From positions 103,931-167,930 of the forward strand of contig NZ_AUGR01000015.1 in NCBI RefSeq assembly GCF_000422765.1: a stretch of DNA of 64,000 nucleotides, read 5' to 3'. The DNA is from Neptunomonas japonica DSM 18939. GTDB lineage: Bacteria > Pseudomonadota > Gammaproteobacteria > Pseudomonadales > Balneatricaceae. The position numbers and the translations under genes are program-made. This document shows positions 9,806 to 18,336 of the stretch, one piece after another (position 1 is the stretch's first letter; the number at the start of each line of letters is the position of its first letter). Under the pieces are notes generated by a model. It had not been told where the DNA came from and made no database searches. It worked only from the letters and a program-made list of their open reading frames with translations.

Positions 9806-11599
9806 ATGCCAGAATATAAAGCACCAATACGTGAAATACAGTTCGTGATGAATGAGGTGCTTGAATCTGAAAAGCACTATGCGAGTTTACCCGGTTGTGA
9901 AGATGCTACACCGGATATGATTAGTGCCATTATAGAAGAAGGCGCTAAATTTTCTGAGCGTGTTCTATCACCGCTGAATCAAGTAGGTGACCAAGAAGGC
10001 TGCCAGTTTAATGATGGTGAAGTCACAACACCTACCGGTTTTAGAGAAGCCTACCAGCAATATGTTGAGGGTGGCTGGCCATCTCTGGCTCATGATCCAG
10101 CGCATGGTGGGCAAGGGTTGCCTGAATCGATCGGTACCGTTATCAGCGAAATGGTTGGAACGGCGAACTGGTCATGGGGTATGTATCCTGGCTTAAGCCA
10201 CGGTGCTATGAATACCTTACAGGAACATGGTACTGATGAGCAGAAAGAAACCTATCTTACTAAGCTAGTGAGCGGTGAGTGGACAGGTACTATGTGCTTA
10301 ACCGAACCACACTGCGGTACAGATTTAGGTTTGCTGCGTACTAAAGCAGAGCCGCAGGCGGATGGTAGCTATAAAGTATCGGGAACCAAAATTTTTATCT
10401 CTGCCGGTGAGCATGACATGGCAGATAATATTATTCATATCGTATTAGCTCGTTTACCTGATGCTCCTGCAGGCACCAAAGGTATCTCATTATTTATCGT
10501 TCCTAAGTTTATGTCTGACGGTGATGCTGTTGGCGCACGTAATGGTGTTGCTTGTGGTTCGCTAGAGCATAAGATGGGTATTCATGGTAATTCAACTTGT
10601 GTCATGAATTTTGATGAAGCAACTGGTTATCTCATAGGACCTGCGAATAAAGGCCTTAACTGCATGTTTACCTTTATGAATACTGCGCGCTTGGGTACTG
10701 CATTACAGGGCTTAGCTCATGCTGAGTGGGGTTTTCAAAATTCACTGCCTTATGCCAAAGACCGTTTGCAGATGCGTTCTTTGACGGGTAAGAAGAATCC
10801 AGAAGGTGCTGCAGATCCTATCATTGTGCACCCAGCGGTACGTAATATGCTGCTGACACAAAAAGCTTTTGCCGAAGGCGGGCGTGGGCTGATCTATTTC
10901 TGTGCTCAGCTTGTTGATAAAACAAAACTGGCCGATACGAAAGAAAAAGCAGAAGCTGATGCATTGCTTGCTTTTTTAACGCCAATCGCAAAAGCTTTCC
11001 TCACTGAAGTAGGATTTGAATCCGCTAACCATGGTGTGCAGGTATATGGTGGGCATGGCTTTATTTCAGAATGGGGTATGGAGCAAAACGTGCGTGATGC
11101 GCGCATTTCAATGCTGTATGAAGGCACGACACAGATTCAAGCACTTGATTTGCTAGGCCGTAAAGTATTGATGACTCAAGGTGATTCGCTTAAAGGCTTT
11201 ACCAAATTGATTCACATGTTTTGTAAAGAAAATGCCGACAATGACGCTATGAAGCCATTCGTTGAGCCACTGATCGCGCTTAATAAAGAGTGGGGTGAAC
11301 TCACCATGAAAATTGGTGCAAAGGCGATGCAAGACCGTGAAGAGGTGGGTGCTGCTGCGGTGGATTATCTGATGTACTCGGGTTATGTGACGTTGGCTTA
11401 TTTTTGGGCACGTATGGCTTATAAAGCACAGCAAGTACTTGAGCAAGGTACGGAAGAAGAAGCTTTCTATAAAGCAAAATTGACCACTGCTCGCTTCTAT
11501 TATGCGCGCTTGTTACCTCGTACGCGCTCTCATGCCGAGATTATGCAATCAGGTGCTGAGAGTTTGATGGCAATGGATGAAGAGCATTTTATTTTTTAA
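9806..11599 (+). CDS. Acyl-CoA dehydrogenase, ~600-residue FadE/DmdC-like type
   Basis: FAD enzyme for the first step of beta-oxidation, 597 residues, longer than the usual ~380-residue family because of an N-terminal extension and a C-terminal helical domain. Middle-domain motifs T-E-P-H-C-G-T-D-L-G and G-T-K-I-F-I-S-A-G-E-H are present, and the predicted catalytic base is Glu439 in L-Y-E-G-T-T-Q-I-Q. This long form includes medium/long-chain FadE-like enzymes and the methylmercaptopropionyl-CoA dehydrogenase DmdC, so chain-length preference is uncertain. ATG 9806 has GAGGG seven bases upstream. It is the first gene of a six-gene + strand run. A paralogue of the same length and with the same catalytic position lies at 60605-62380. 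Confidence 0.92.
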   Translation: MPEYKAPIREIQFVMNEVLESEKHYASLPGCEDATPDMISAIIEEGAKFSERVLSPLNQVGDQEGCQFNDGEVTTPTGFREAYQQYVEGGWPSLAHDPAHGGQGLPESIGTVISEMVGTANWSWGMYPGLSHGAMNTLQEHGTDEQKETYLTKLVSGEWTGTMCLTEPHCGTDLGLLRTKAEPQADGSYKVSGTKIFISAGEHDMADNIIHIVLARLPDAPAGTKGISLFIVPKFMSDGDAVGARNGVACGSLEHKMGIHGNSTCVMNFDEATGYLIGPANKGLNCMFTFMNTARLGTALQGLAHAEWGFQNSLPYAKDRLQMRSLTGKKNPEGAADPIIVHPAVRNMLLTQKAFAEGGRGLIYFCAQLVDKTKLADTKEKAEADALLAFLTPIAKAFLTEVGFESANHGVQVYGGHGFISEWGMEQNVRDARISMLYEGTTQIQALDLLGRKVLMTQGDSLKGFTKLIHMFCKENADNDAMKPFVEPLIALNKEWGELTMKIGAKAMQDREEVGAAAVDYLMYSGYVTLAYFWARMAYKAQQVLEQGTEEEAFYKAKLTTARFYYARLLPRTRSHAEIMQSGAESLMAMDEEHFIF

Positions 11600-11731
11600 G
11601 TAGGAGCTCTAAAAATCGTTGAATCAGAAGAGAGTAACCGTTGTGTGGATTTTGAAATACAGAGCCGGCCGTTGGTTAGCTCAACAACTGTTAAATTTTA
11701 ATGCTAAGCGTTATAAAAAAAGTAAAATAAG

Positions 11732-11748
11732 TGCTCCAACAAGGAGCA
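11732..11748 (+). other. Small hairpin between acyl-CoA dehydrogenase and SCP2 gene
   Basis: TGCTCC and GGAGCA form a perfect 6-bp stem over an AACAA loop in the 199-bp spacer before the SCP2 gene. There is no T-run, so it is not a classic terminator; it could be an mRNA processing or stability element. Confidence 0.35.
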
Positions 11749-11798
11749 GTCAAACCAGTAGCGATGCTGCTATGAACAACCCAGCAGAGGGAATAAGC

Positions 11799-12116
11799 AT
11801 GTCTGACCTGAATAAAGTTTTTGACGAGATGAAGAGCCGTTTTAATAGTGGGGCAGCAGCAGGGATGGATGTCGTCTTTCAGTACCAGATTGATGATGGG
11901 GAGCCGTACCATGTGACAATTGCTAATGATAGCTGCGTTGTTGCCCAGGGTGAGCATGACGAGCCTTCTGTAACATTGTCTATGGATACGCAGACGTTAC
12001 AGGAAGTTATTTCTGGTGAAACTGATGGAATGCAGGCGTTTATGACGGGGCGCATTCGTGCCGATGGCGATATTATGCTCGCAACACGCCTGACAGCCCT
12101 TTTTCCGGTGGCATAA
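11799..12116 (+). CDS. SCP2 sterol-carrier-domain protein
   Basis: A 105-residue single-domain SCP2 protein. The family binds hydrophobic ligands such as acyl-CoAs in a cavity, and such proteins often sit in lipid-catabolism operons. The D-x-x-F-Q-Y-Q-I-D-D-G-E start of the beta sheet, the V-T-L-S-M-D strand and the terminal G-x-M-x-A-F-M-T-G-R-I-R-A-D-G-D-I-M-L-A segment match the fold. ATG 11799 was chosen since GAGGG lies about seven bases upstream; upstream in-frame codons to 11619 look non-coding. It sits between the acyl-CoA dehydrogenase and the acyl-CoA ligase, consistent with delivering acyl substrates. Confidence 0.87.
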   Translation: MSDLNKVFDEMKSRFNSGAAAGMDVVFQYQIDDGEPYHVTIANDSCVVAQGEHDEPSVTLSMDTQTLQEVISGETDGMQAFMTGRIRADGDIMLATRLTALFPVA

Positions 12117-12132
12117 AATGTAAAGTTGGGCG

Positions 12133-12157
12133 AGGCTATGGAGAGATTGCATAGCCT
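12133..12157 (+). other. Intra-operon hairpin before the ligase gene
   Basis: AGGCTATG pairs perfectly with CATAGCCT over a 9-base loop in the 139-bp gap after the SCP2 gene. No T-run follows. It may mark an internal processing site or attenuate read-through to the ligase gene. Confidence 0.35.
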
Positions 12158-12255
12158 GCTAGGGAAATGCTAAGAAAATTAACTCTATTTGTGAAAATAC
12201 AGTGGTGATCGGACGTGATTCCGCCTACCAATAACAATAATATTAGGGGCAACTA

Positions 12256-13926
12256 ATGGATAATACACGAGGGACTTGGATTCCTGCTGAGTTAAATCCG
12301 CAAGGTTACAACACCGTACTCGATGTGGTGGCCAGTGTGTGTCAGCGTTACGCCGAGCGTCCTGCTTTTACTAGCTTTGGACGAACGCTCACGTATGCAG
12401 AGATGGATACATTAGCGGATGCTTTTGCTGTTTATCTCCAAGAAGAAACCGACCTTAAACCAGGTGACCGGCTCGCCATTCAGCTGCCTAATCTTATTCA
12501 ATATCCTATTGTATTGTTTGGTGCATTACGTGCGGGTTTAGTCGTGGTTAATACCAACCCTCTATATACGCCACGTGAACTAGAGCATCAGTTTAATGAT
12601 TCGGGTGCTAAAGCGCTGGTAATCCATGCCAGCATGGCACACAACGCTGAAAAAATTATTGATAAAACACAAATCAAGCATGTGTTTGTTACCCAAGTAG
12701 GTGACTTGCATGGCTTTATTAAGCGTACGTTATTAAATAAAGCGATTAAGTACATCAAAAAAATGGAGCCTGACTATAACCTGCCGATGGAGACCTCTTT
12801 ACGGGTTGCTTTATTAAGCCGTATTGGGAAAAAGCCGAAGGTAATTAGGGTACAAACAGAAGATATTGCTGTTCTTCAATACACTGGTGGGACTACAGGT
12901 GTATCTAAGGGAGCGGTGTTAACACACGCCAACCTAGTATCTAATATGTTGCAGGGCCGCGAGTTGATTAGCCAAGCTGATAGCAGCTGGTCTGATACGT
13001 CTATCGCGCCTTTACCGCTGTACCATATTTATGCTTTTACACTCTCTCAAATTGTTATGGAGGCGGGTGGTCATAGCGTATTGATTGCTAACCCAAGAGA
13101 TATTCCAGGGTTTGTTAAAGAGATGAAGCGTTGGAACCTGACTAGCTTCATGGGATTGAATACTTTATTTGTTGCTCTGTGCAACAATAACGACTTTAAA
13201 GCACTGGATTTTAGCCATCTTAAAGTGACTATTTCTGGTGGTATGGCACTGACTAAGGCCGCTGCAGATCAATGGCAGAGCGTTACTGGCTGCGACATAA
13301 TGGAAGGTTACGGGTTAACCGAAACGTCGCCTGCCGTTGCTATAAATCCGCCGGGTAAAGTGAGTATTGGCACAATCGGCTGGCCTTTAAAAGAAACAGA
13401 TGTACGTATCATTGACGCCAAAGGTGCTGAAGCTGGCGTGGGTATAGCGGGTGAACTCTGCGTGAAAGGCCCTCAAGTAATGAAAGGTTATTGGCAAAGA
13501 GAGCGCGAGACGCAAGCGTGTTTTACCGACGATGGCTATCTTATTACGGGTGATGTTGCTATTCAGGAAGAAGATGGCCGGTTACGTATTGTTGATCGTG
13601 CTAAGGATATGATTATTGTTTCCGGATTTAATGTTTATCCGAACGAAATAGAGGATGTCGTAACGTCGCATCCCGGTGTGCTTGAATGTGCGGCAATCGG
13701 TGTTAAAGATGAGCGTAGCGGCGAAGTGCCAAAATTGTTTGTAGTTAGAAAAAATATAGCACTAACCGAGAAAGAAGTGCTGAAGTGGTGCAAAGATAAT
13801 TTAACTAACTACAAGGTGCCTAAATCGATAGTGTTTGTAGAAGACCTGCCAAAATCTAATGTTGGTAAAGTGTTGCGCCGAATGCTTAAAGATGACGACA
13901 GCACTGCACAGACTAATGTTGCCTGA
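12256..13926 (+). CDS. Long-chain fatty-acid-CoA ligase, FadD-like
   Basis: ATP-dependent acyl-CoA synthetase of 556 residues. The AMP-binding P-loop Y-T-G-G-T-T-G-V-S-K-G is at 209-219, the G-Y-G-L-T-E-T adenylate motif at about 351-357, and the late motif S-G-F-N-V-Y-P-N-E-I-E-D-V-V and the catalytic lysine in S-N-V-G-K-V-L-R-R are near the C-terminus. All expected motifs are intact. AGGGGCAACTA precedes the ATG. It activates a carboxylic acid for the dehydrogenase and hydratase in the same operon; the natural substrate may be a medium or long chain, or a side chain of another molecule. Confidence 0.92.
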   Translation: MDNTRGTWIPAELNPQGYNTVLDVVASVCQRYAERPAFTSFGRTLTYAEMDTLADAFAVYLQEETDLKPGDRLAIQLPNLIQYPIVLFGALRAGLVVVNTNPLYTPRELEHQFNDSGAKALVIHASMAHNAEKIIDKTQIKHVFVTQVGDLHGFIKRTLLNKAIKYIKKMEPDYNLPMETSLRVALLSRIGKKPKVIRVQTEDIAVLQYTGGTTGVSKGAVLTHANLVSNMLQGRELISQADSSWSDTSIAPLPLYHIYAFTLSQIVMEAGGHSVLIANPRDIPGFVKEMKRWNLTSFMGLNTLFVALCNNNDFKALDFSHLKVTISGGMALTKAAADQWQSVTGCDIMEGYGLTETSPAVAINPPGKVSIGTIGWPLKETDVRIIDAKGAEAGVGIAGELCVKGPQVMKGYWQRERETQACFTDDGYLITGDVAIQEEDGRLRIVDRAKDMIIVSGFNVYPNEIEDVVTSHPGVLECAAIGVKDERSGEVPKLFVVRKNIALTEKEVLKWCKDNLTNYKVPKSIVFVEDLPKSNVGKVLRRMLKDDDSTAQTNVA

Positions 13927-13935
13927 GGGAGCATT

Positions 13936-14490
13936 ATGCCTTTAACAAAACCGGTACGCCGTAAACATGCACACCGCCGTGCCATTGTTTGTAATGGTTA
14001 CGAGCGAGAAGATGGTCTGTGGGATGTTGAGGCTAAAATGAGTGATGTAAAAGCAGAAACAGTCGAAAATCCCGAACGTGGTGGTTTTGTTTCTGCAGGC
14101 GAAGCGTTTCATGATATGGCGATTCGCTTTACGTTAGACCGTTCTTTATTCATTCACCATGTAGAAGCGGTAATTGATCAATCACCGTTCAAAATGTGCC
14201 CTGGAGCAGCTGGGGCTTTTAAGCAGTTGGAAGGTACTCGCATAGGCCCTGGTTGGCACCGTAAAGCTAAAGAGATGGTTGGTGGAGCAAAAGGGTGTAC
14301 GCACTTACATGAGCTACTACCCATTCTAGCGACAACCGCAATCCAAAGCTTATGGCCGAGTATGGAAGACGATGTGATGGATGCAGGAGCCAAAGTAATG
14401 TTGAATACGTGCCGAACATGGGCACAAGATAGTGATGTTGTTAAGCGTTATTTACCTGACCACTATAATGAAGAACCCTATATAGCCTAA
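13936..14490 (+). CDS. DUF2889 family protein
   Basis: A 184-residue protein beginning with the R-R-x-H-x-R-x-I pattern followed by a D-G-L-W-D-V-E strand, as in the DUF2889 family, whose biochemical role is not established to my knowledge. The central part holds F-H-D-M-A-I-R-F-T-L-D and, further on, C-P-G-A and a G-C-T-H-L-H-E-L motif with conserved Cys and His that could bind a metal or be catalytic. The gene is 9 bp after the ligase and 17 bp before the nitronate monooxygenase-like gene, so it is embedded in an acyl-CoA catabolic operon and is likely an enzyme or helper of that pathway. Confidence 0.82.
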   Translation: MPLTKPVRRKHAHRRAIVCNGYEREDGLWDVEAKMSDVKAETVENPERGGFVSAGEAFHDMAIRFTLDRSLFIHHVEAVIDQSPFKMCPGAAGAFKQLEGTRIGPGWHRKAKEMVGGAKGCTHLHELLPILATTAIQSLWPSMEDDVMDAGAKVMLNTCRTWAQDSDVVKRYLPDHYNEEPYIA

Positions 14491-14507
14491 TTTTTGGGAG
14501 AAAATTC

Positions 14508-15530
14508 ATGAGCCTTCCTACTTTCTTGCAGGGGCGTTTATCCTTGCCTCTGATTTGTGCGCCGATGTTTTTGGTATCAGGGCCTGATCTCGTAATAGAG
14601 GCATGTAAAGCGGGTGTTGTCGGTACTTTTCCCGCTTTAAACCGACGAACCAGTGAGGAGTTTGAATCTTGGTTGATCGAAATAACAACAGCTCTTGAGG
14701 CGTATACAGCACAAACAGGTAAACATGCGGCGCCATTTGGCGTTAATCTAATAGTGCATAAAAGTAACCCGCGCTTACAGGCTGATTTGGATATTTGTAA
14801 GCGACATCAGGTACCGCTGATTATCACCTCTTTGGGCGCTGTTCCTGATGTTGTTGAAGCGGTCCATTCTTATGGTGGTTTGGTATTTCATGATGTGGCG
14901 ACGATTCGCCACGCAGAAAAAGCTGCCCAAGCAGGTGTCGATGGTTTGATCGCTGTTTGTGCCGGTGCTGGTGGTCATGCTGGAGTACTCAGTCCCTTTG
15001 CTTTTGTGAATGAAATTCGCACCTTCTATCAAGGCAGCGTTATCTTATCGGGTTGCTTATCAACGGGTAGAGATATTGCCACTGCACAAACTCTTGGTGC
15101 CGACTTAGCTTATATGGGCACGCGTTTTATCAACACAAAAGAGAGCTTAGCGGTGACAGAATATAAGCAGATGATTGTTGATAGTAACGCGAAAGATATT
15201 GTTTATACGCCCGAAATATCAGGCATCCCCGCTAACTTTTTAAAGCCAAGTTTACAGTCCGCTGGGCTAAATCCTGAGACTGGCAAGGCATTGAAAACTG
15301 ATGATGCGGTGAGCGAGGCTGGCAGCAAAGAACTTAACCTTGGAGAAGAGTTGACTGCCCCTAAAGAGGGTGCGACTGCCTGGAAAAGCATCTGGTCAGC
15401 AGGGCAGGGGGTAGGCTCGATTAATAATGTGCCTAGTGTGGCAGAGTTACTGGTAGCACTGCATGAAGAGTATATCGATGCGACCGTGGATTACGCTCAG
15501 CGAAGCCGCGAATACGCATTGAAAATATAA
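14508..15530 (+). CDS. Nitronate monooxygenase / 2-nitropropane dioxygenase-like flavoprotein
   Basis: FMN-dependent TIM-barrel protein of 340 residues. The family motif G-A-G-G-H-A-G with a histidine at 157 corresponds to the region around the catalytic base in nitronate monooxygenases, and the S-G-C-L-S-T-G-R-D-I-A phosphate-binding strand and M-G-T-R-F segment bind FMN. The family is broad and includes enzymes with unproven substrates and FabK-like enoyl reductases. Placed with a ligase and a hydratase, an acyl-CoA-related reaction may be more likely here than true nitronate oxidation; this is inference. GGGAG lies before the ATG. Confidence 0.82.
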   Translation: MSLPTFLQGRLSLPLICAPMFLVSGPDLVIEACKAGVVGTFPALNRRTSEEFESWLIEITTALEAYTAQTGKHAAPFGVNLIVHKSNPRLQADLDICKRHQVPLIITSLGAVPDVVEAVHSYGGLVFHDVATIRHAEKAAQAGVDGLIAVCAGAGGHAGVLSPFAFVNEIRTFYQGSVILSGCLSTGRDIATAQTLGADLAYMGTRFINTKESLAVTEYKQMIVDSNAKDIVYTPEISGIPANFLKPSLQSAGLNPETGKALKTDDAVSEAGSKELNLGEELTAPKEGATAWKSIWSAGQGVGSINNVPSVAELLVALHEEYIDATVDYAQRSREYALKI

Positions 15531-15542
15531 GGAGGCAAAAGT

Positions 15543-16307
15543 ATGAGTAAGGTTGAGCATGTGTTGCAACAGCAAGACGGTGCTGTATTGGTTTTGCAGA
15601 TTAATCGCCCTGATAAGAAAAATGCACTGACATTAGATATGTATCAGGCGTTGATAGATGGACTGCTGCTTGCTGCAGAGGATGATGTCATTCGATGTGT
15701 ACTGATATCAGGTAGCGCTGATTGCTTTACCTCGGGTAATGATATTTTAGACTTTATGGCCGCTTCGGTTGGCTCAGATAAAGCGGCATTACCCCTTAAG
15801 TTTTTGCAGACGATATCGACCTTTAGTAAACCTGTGATTGCCGCAGTGGCGGGTGATGCTGTAGGTATTGGCACCTCTATGCTTTTGCATTGCGATCTGG
15901 TTTATTGTACTAAAGATGCGCGTTTTCAGTTACCGTTTGCTCGTTTAGGTTTAGTGCCGGAAGGTGGTACAAGCTTATTATTGCCACAACAGCTGGGGCA
16001 CAGACTTGCATTTGAATTATTGGTTTTAGGGAGCCGTGTTAGTGGTGTTCGTGCTGCTGAACTTGGGTTGGTTAACAGTGCGCTAGATCACCCTTTGAGT
16101 GAAGCTAAAGCCGCTGCTGCTCAATTGGCAAATATGGCGCCTCAGGCAGTTAAACTCAGTAAAAACATGATGAAAAGTCATCAACAAGCAACGCTACAAA
16201 CAGTGCTGGTGGATGAGGTTGAGCAGTTTAAAGAGCGCTTGGCTTCAGCGGAAGCTAAAGAGGCATTCAGTGCCTTTATTGAAAAGCGTCAGCCAAACTT
16301 TAGCTAG
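15543..16307 (+). CDS. Enoyl-CoA hydratase/isomerase family protein
   Basis: Crotonase-fold protein of 254 residues, last gene of the 9806-16307 run. The oxyanion-hole region is visible as S-G-N-D-I-L-D-F (about 63-70) and A-V-A-G-D-A-V-G-I-G (about 99-108), and an acidic residue occurs in L-V-P-E-G-G-T-S, the position of a catalytic glutamate in hydratases and isomerases. The other hydratase glutamate is not obvious, so a delta3-delta2 isomerase role is possible. AGGAGG lies seven bases before the ATG. It follows the flavoprotein gene by 12 bp. Confidence 0.87.
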   Translation: MSKVEHVLQQQDGAVLVLQINRPDKKNALTLDMYQALIDGLLLAAEDDVIRCVLISGSADCFTSGNDILDFMAASVGSDKAALPLKFLQTISTFSKPVIAAVAGDAVGIGTSMLLHCDLVYCTKDARFQLPFARLGLVPEGGTSLLLPQQLGHRLAFELLVLGSRVSGVRAAELGLVNSALDHPLSEAKAAAAQLANMAPQAVKLSKNMMKSHQQATLQTVLVDEVEQFKERLASAEAKEAFSAFIEKRQPNFS

Positions 16308-16378
16308 CTATGTGAGCCTAGATAGCTTGATAGTTAGGTAGCACTAAAGATGTTTTCAAAGAGAGTTATAGGAACTTG

Positions 16379-16396
16379 CTTTACGTTTACGTTAAG
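16379..16396. promoter_or_regulatory. ACGT-type inverted repeat, MerR/LiuR-like candidate operator
   Basis: CTTTACGT and ACGTTAAG face each other across TT (one mismatch in 8). MerR-family regulators of branched-chain and fatty acid degradation (LiuR type) use ACGT-centred inverted repeats of this kind. It lies about 190 bp upstream of etfB. The regulator is not in the window and the assignment is inference. Confidence 0.4.
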
Positions 16397-16533
16397 GTAA
16401 TATAAATAACTGCTAAAAGACTAGGTGGTTTCCCTTGTATTTACGGGGTGATTTGCGAGAATAGTTCTAGTCGTCAGTAAAACAAGTGTTTTTAGTTATT
16501 GTGGCTTGGCGGTTTAGAATTATTGTTATTAAT

Positions 16534-16557
16534 ACCGTACGGTCTGGCGTTCAGACC
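16534..16557. promoter_or_regulatory. Overlapping palindromes directly upstream of etfB
   Basis: ACCGTACGGT (16534-16543) is a perfect 10-bp palindrome; its end overlaps GGTCTG (16541-16546), which pairs with CAGACC (16552-16557) over GCGTT. The structure ends 29 bp before the etfB start, so it is in position for an operator or a 5'-leader hairpin. Confidence 0.4.
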
Positions 16558-16586
16558 ATCAAAAGAACAACAAAAGCGAGGCTTGT

Positions 16587-17339
16587 ATGAAGATACTTGT
16601 CGCTGTAAAGCGCGTCATTGATTATAACGTCAAAGTACGTGTTAAAGCGGATAAAACGGATGTGGATCTAGCTAATGTAAAAATGGCTATGAACCCGTTC
16701 TGTGAAATTGCAGTTGAAGAAGCAGTTCGTCTAAAAGAGAAAGGTGTTGCCACTGAAGTTGTTGTTATCTCTATTGGTGCTAAACAGTGCCAAGAACAGA
16801 TTCGTACAGCGTTAGCACTCGGTGCTGACCGTGGTATTCACGTAGAGACTGATACTGCTCCAGATTCTTTAAGTGTTGCTAAGTTGATGGCTAAAATTGT
16901 TGAAGAAGAGCAGCCTGGTTTGGTTATTCTTGGTAAACAAGCAATTGACTCTGATAACAATCAGACTGGACAGATGCTAGCAGCCTTGCTGGATCGCCCA
17001 CAGGCAACCTTTGCTTCTGAAGTCGTTGTTGATGGCGACAAGGTAAGTGTTAAGCGTGAAATCGATGGCGGTTTGCAGACTCTTGAGCTGGACTTGCCAG
17101 CCATTGTTACTACCGATCTACGTTTGAATGAGCCGCGTTACGCTTCATTGCCAAACATCATGAAAGCCAAGAAAAAACCACTGGATGTTAAAACGCCTGC
17201 TGACTTGGGTGTTGCCGTTGGTAGTAATATTACATTGGTTTCGGTTGAACCACCTGCTGAACGTAAAGCAGGCATTATAGTGGGCTCTGTTGCTGAGCTG
17301 GTCGATAAACTGAAGAATGAAGCGAAGGTATTGTCATGA
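16587..17339 (+). CDS. etfB: Electron transfer flavoprotein beta subunit
   Basis: Small subunit (250 residues) of the ETF that takes electrons from acyl-CoA dehydrogenases. The N-terminal [13 protein letters not shown] start, the [17 protein letters not shown] signature, and the A-L-A-L-G-A-D-R-G region that docks with dehydrogenases and binds AMP are all intact. Its stop overlaps the etfA start by 4 bp (ATGA), so the two are translationally coupled. GCGAGG precedes the ATG. The operon lies between two sets of beta-oxidation genes in the window. Confidence 0.96.
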   Translation: MKILVAVKRVIDYNVKVRVKADKTDVDLANVKMAMNPFCEIAVEEAVRLKEKGVATEVVVISIGAKQCQEQIRTALALGADRGIHVETDTAPDSLSVAKLMAKIVEEEQPGLVILGKQAIDSDNNQTGQMLAALLDRPQATFASEVVVDGDKVSVKREIDGGLQTLELDLPAIVTTDLRLNEPRYASLPNIMKAKKKPLDVKTPADLGVAVGSNITLVSVEPPAERKAGIIVGSVAELVDKLKNEAKVLS

Positions 17340-18265
17340 GTATTCTAGTTCTTGCAGAACATGATAACCAGGAGCTGAAACCGGCAACGTTAAACACAGT
17401 TGCAGCTGCTGTTAAAGTCGGTGGAGACATTGATATTCTGGTCGCTGGAAGTGGCTGTCAGGCTGTTGCTGAGCAAGCATCTAAAGTAGCAGGTGTACGC
17501 AGTGTACGTGTTGCAGATAATGCTGCTTATGAGAACCACTTAGCAGAGAACACCAGTAAATTGATGGTGTCTATCGCTGAAGGTTATACACACATCTTTG
17601 CATCTTCTACATCAGATGGTAAAAACATTTTACCCCGTGTGGCTGCATTACTCGATGTTAATCAGCTATCTGATATTTCAGCCGTTGTGAGTGCTGATAC
17701 TTTCCAGCGTCCAATTTATGCGGGTAATGCTATTGCTACCGTTAAGTCTGCAGATGCTTTCAAAGTGGCTACTGTGCGTGGTACAGCATTTGATCCTGTT
17801 GCTGCTGACGGTGGTAGCGCGACAATCGATACTATCGGTGAAGTGATTGCATCAGATAACTCACGCTACGTGAGTGCTGAACTGGCTAAATCTGATCGCC
17901 CTGAACTTACTGCTGCTTCGGTCGTTGTATCAGGTGGTCGTGGTATGGGTAATGGCGAAAACTTTGAGTTGCTATACAAGCTTGCAGATAAGCTAGGTGC
18001 GGCTGTTGGTGCATCGCGTGCTGCGGTTGATGCTGGCTTTGTACCTAACGATATGCAGGTTGGTCAAACCGGTAAAATGGTAGCTCCAGACCTGTACATT
18101 GCTGTTGGTATCTCTGGTGCGATTCAGCATTTGGCTGGTATGAAAGACTCAAAAATTATTGTTGCGATCAACAAAGATGAAGAAGCGCCTATTTTCCAGG
18201 TAGCTGATTATGGCTTAGTTGCTGATCTGTTTGATGTGGTTCCTGAGTTGGAAGCTGCGCTGTAA
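17336..18265 (+). CDS. etfA: Electron transfer flavoprotein alpha subunit
   Basis: Large subunit (309 residues) that binds FAD and passes electrons to ETF-ubiquinone oxidoreductase, whose gene begins at 62394 in this window. The C-terminal FAD-binding domain is evident: [31 protein letters not shown] and the final [13 protein letters not shown] motif. Length is normal. It overlaps etfB by 4 bp and is followed by a strong terminator. Confidence 0.96.
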   Translation: MSILVLAEHDNQELKPATLNTVAAAVKVGGDIDILVAGSGCQAVAEQASKVAGVRSVRVADNAAYENHLAENTSKLMVSIAEGYTHIFASSTSDGKNILPRVAALLDVNQLSDISAVVSADTFQRPIYAGNAIATVKSADAFKVATVRGTAFDPVAADGGSATIDTIGEVIASDNSRYVSAELAKSDRPELTAASVVVSGGRGMGNGENFELLYKLADKLGAAVGASRAAVDAGFVPNDMQVGQTGKMVAPDLYIAVGISGAIQHLAGMKDSKIIVAINKDEEAPIFQVADYGLVADLFDVVPELEAAL

Positions 18266-18290
18266 GCGGTAGTAACCGATAATAGAATCT

Positions 18291-18321
18291 AAAAAAGGGC
18301 TGCGATTGCAGCCCTTTTTTT
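18291..18321. terminator. Bidirectional terminator between etfA and chemoreceptor gene
   Basis: AAAAAAGGGCTGC and GCAGCCCTTTTTT form a perfect stem over a GATT loop, with A-runs and T-runs on both sides, serving the convergent genes on both strands. Confidence 0.92.
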
Positions 18322-18336
18322 GTCTGCCTTACTGCC

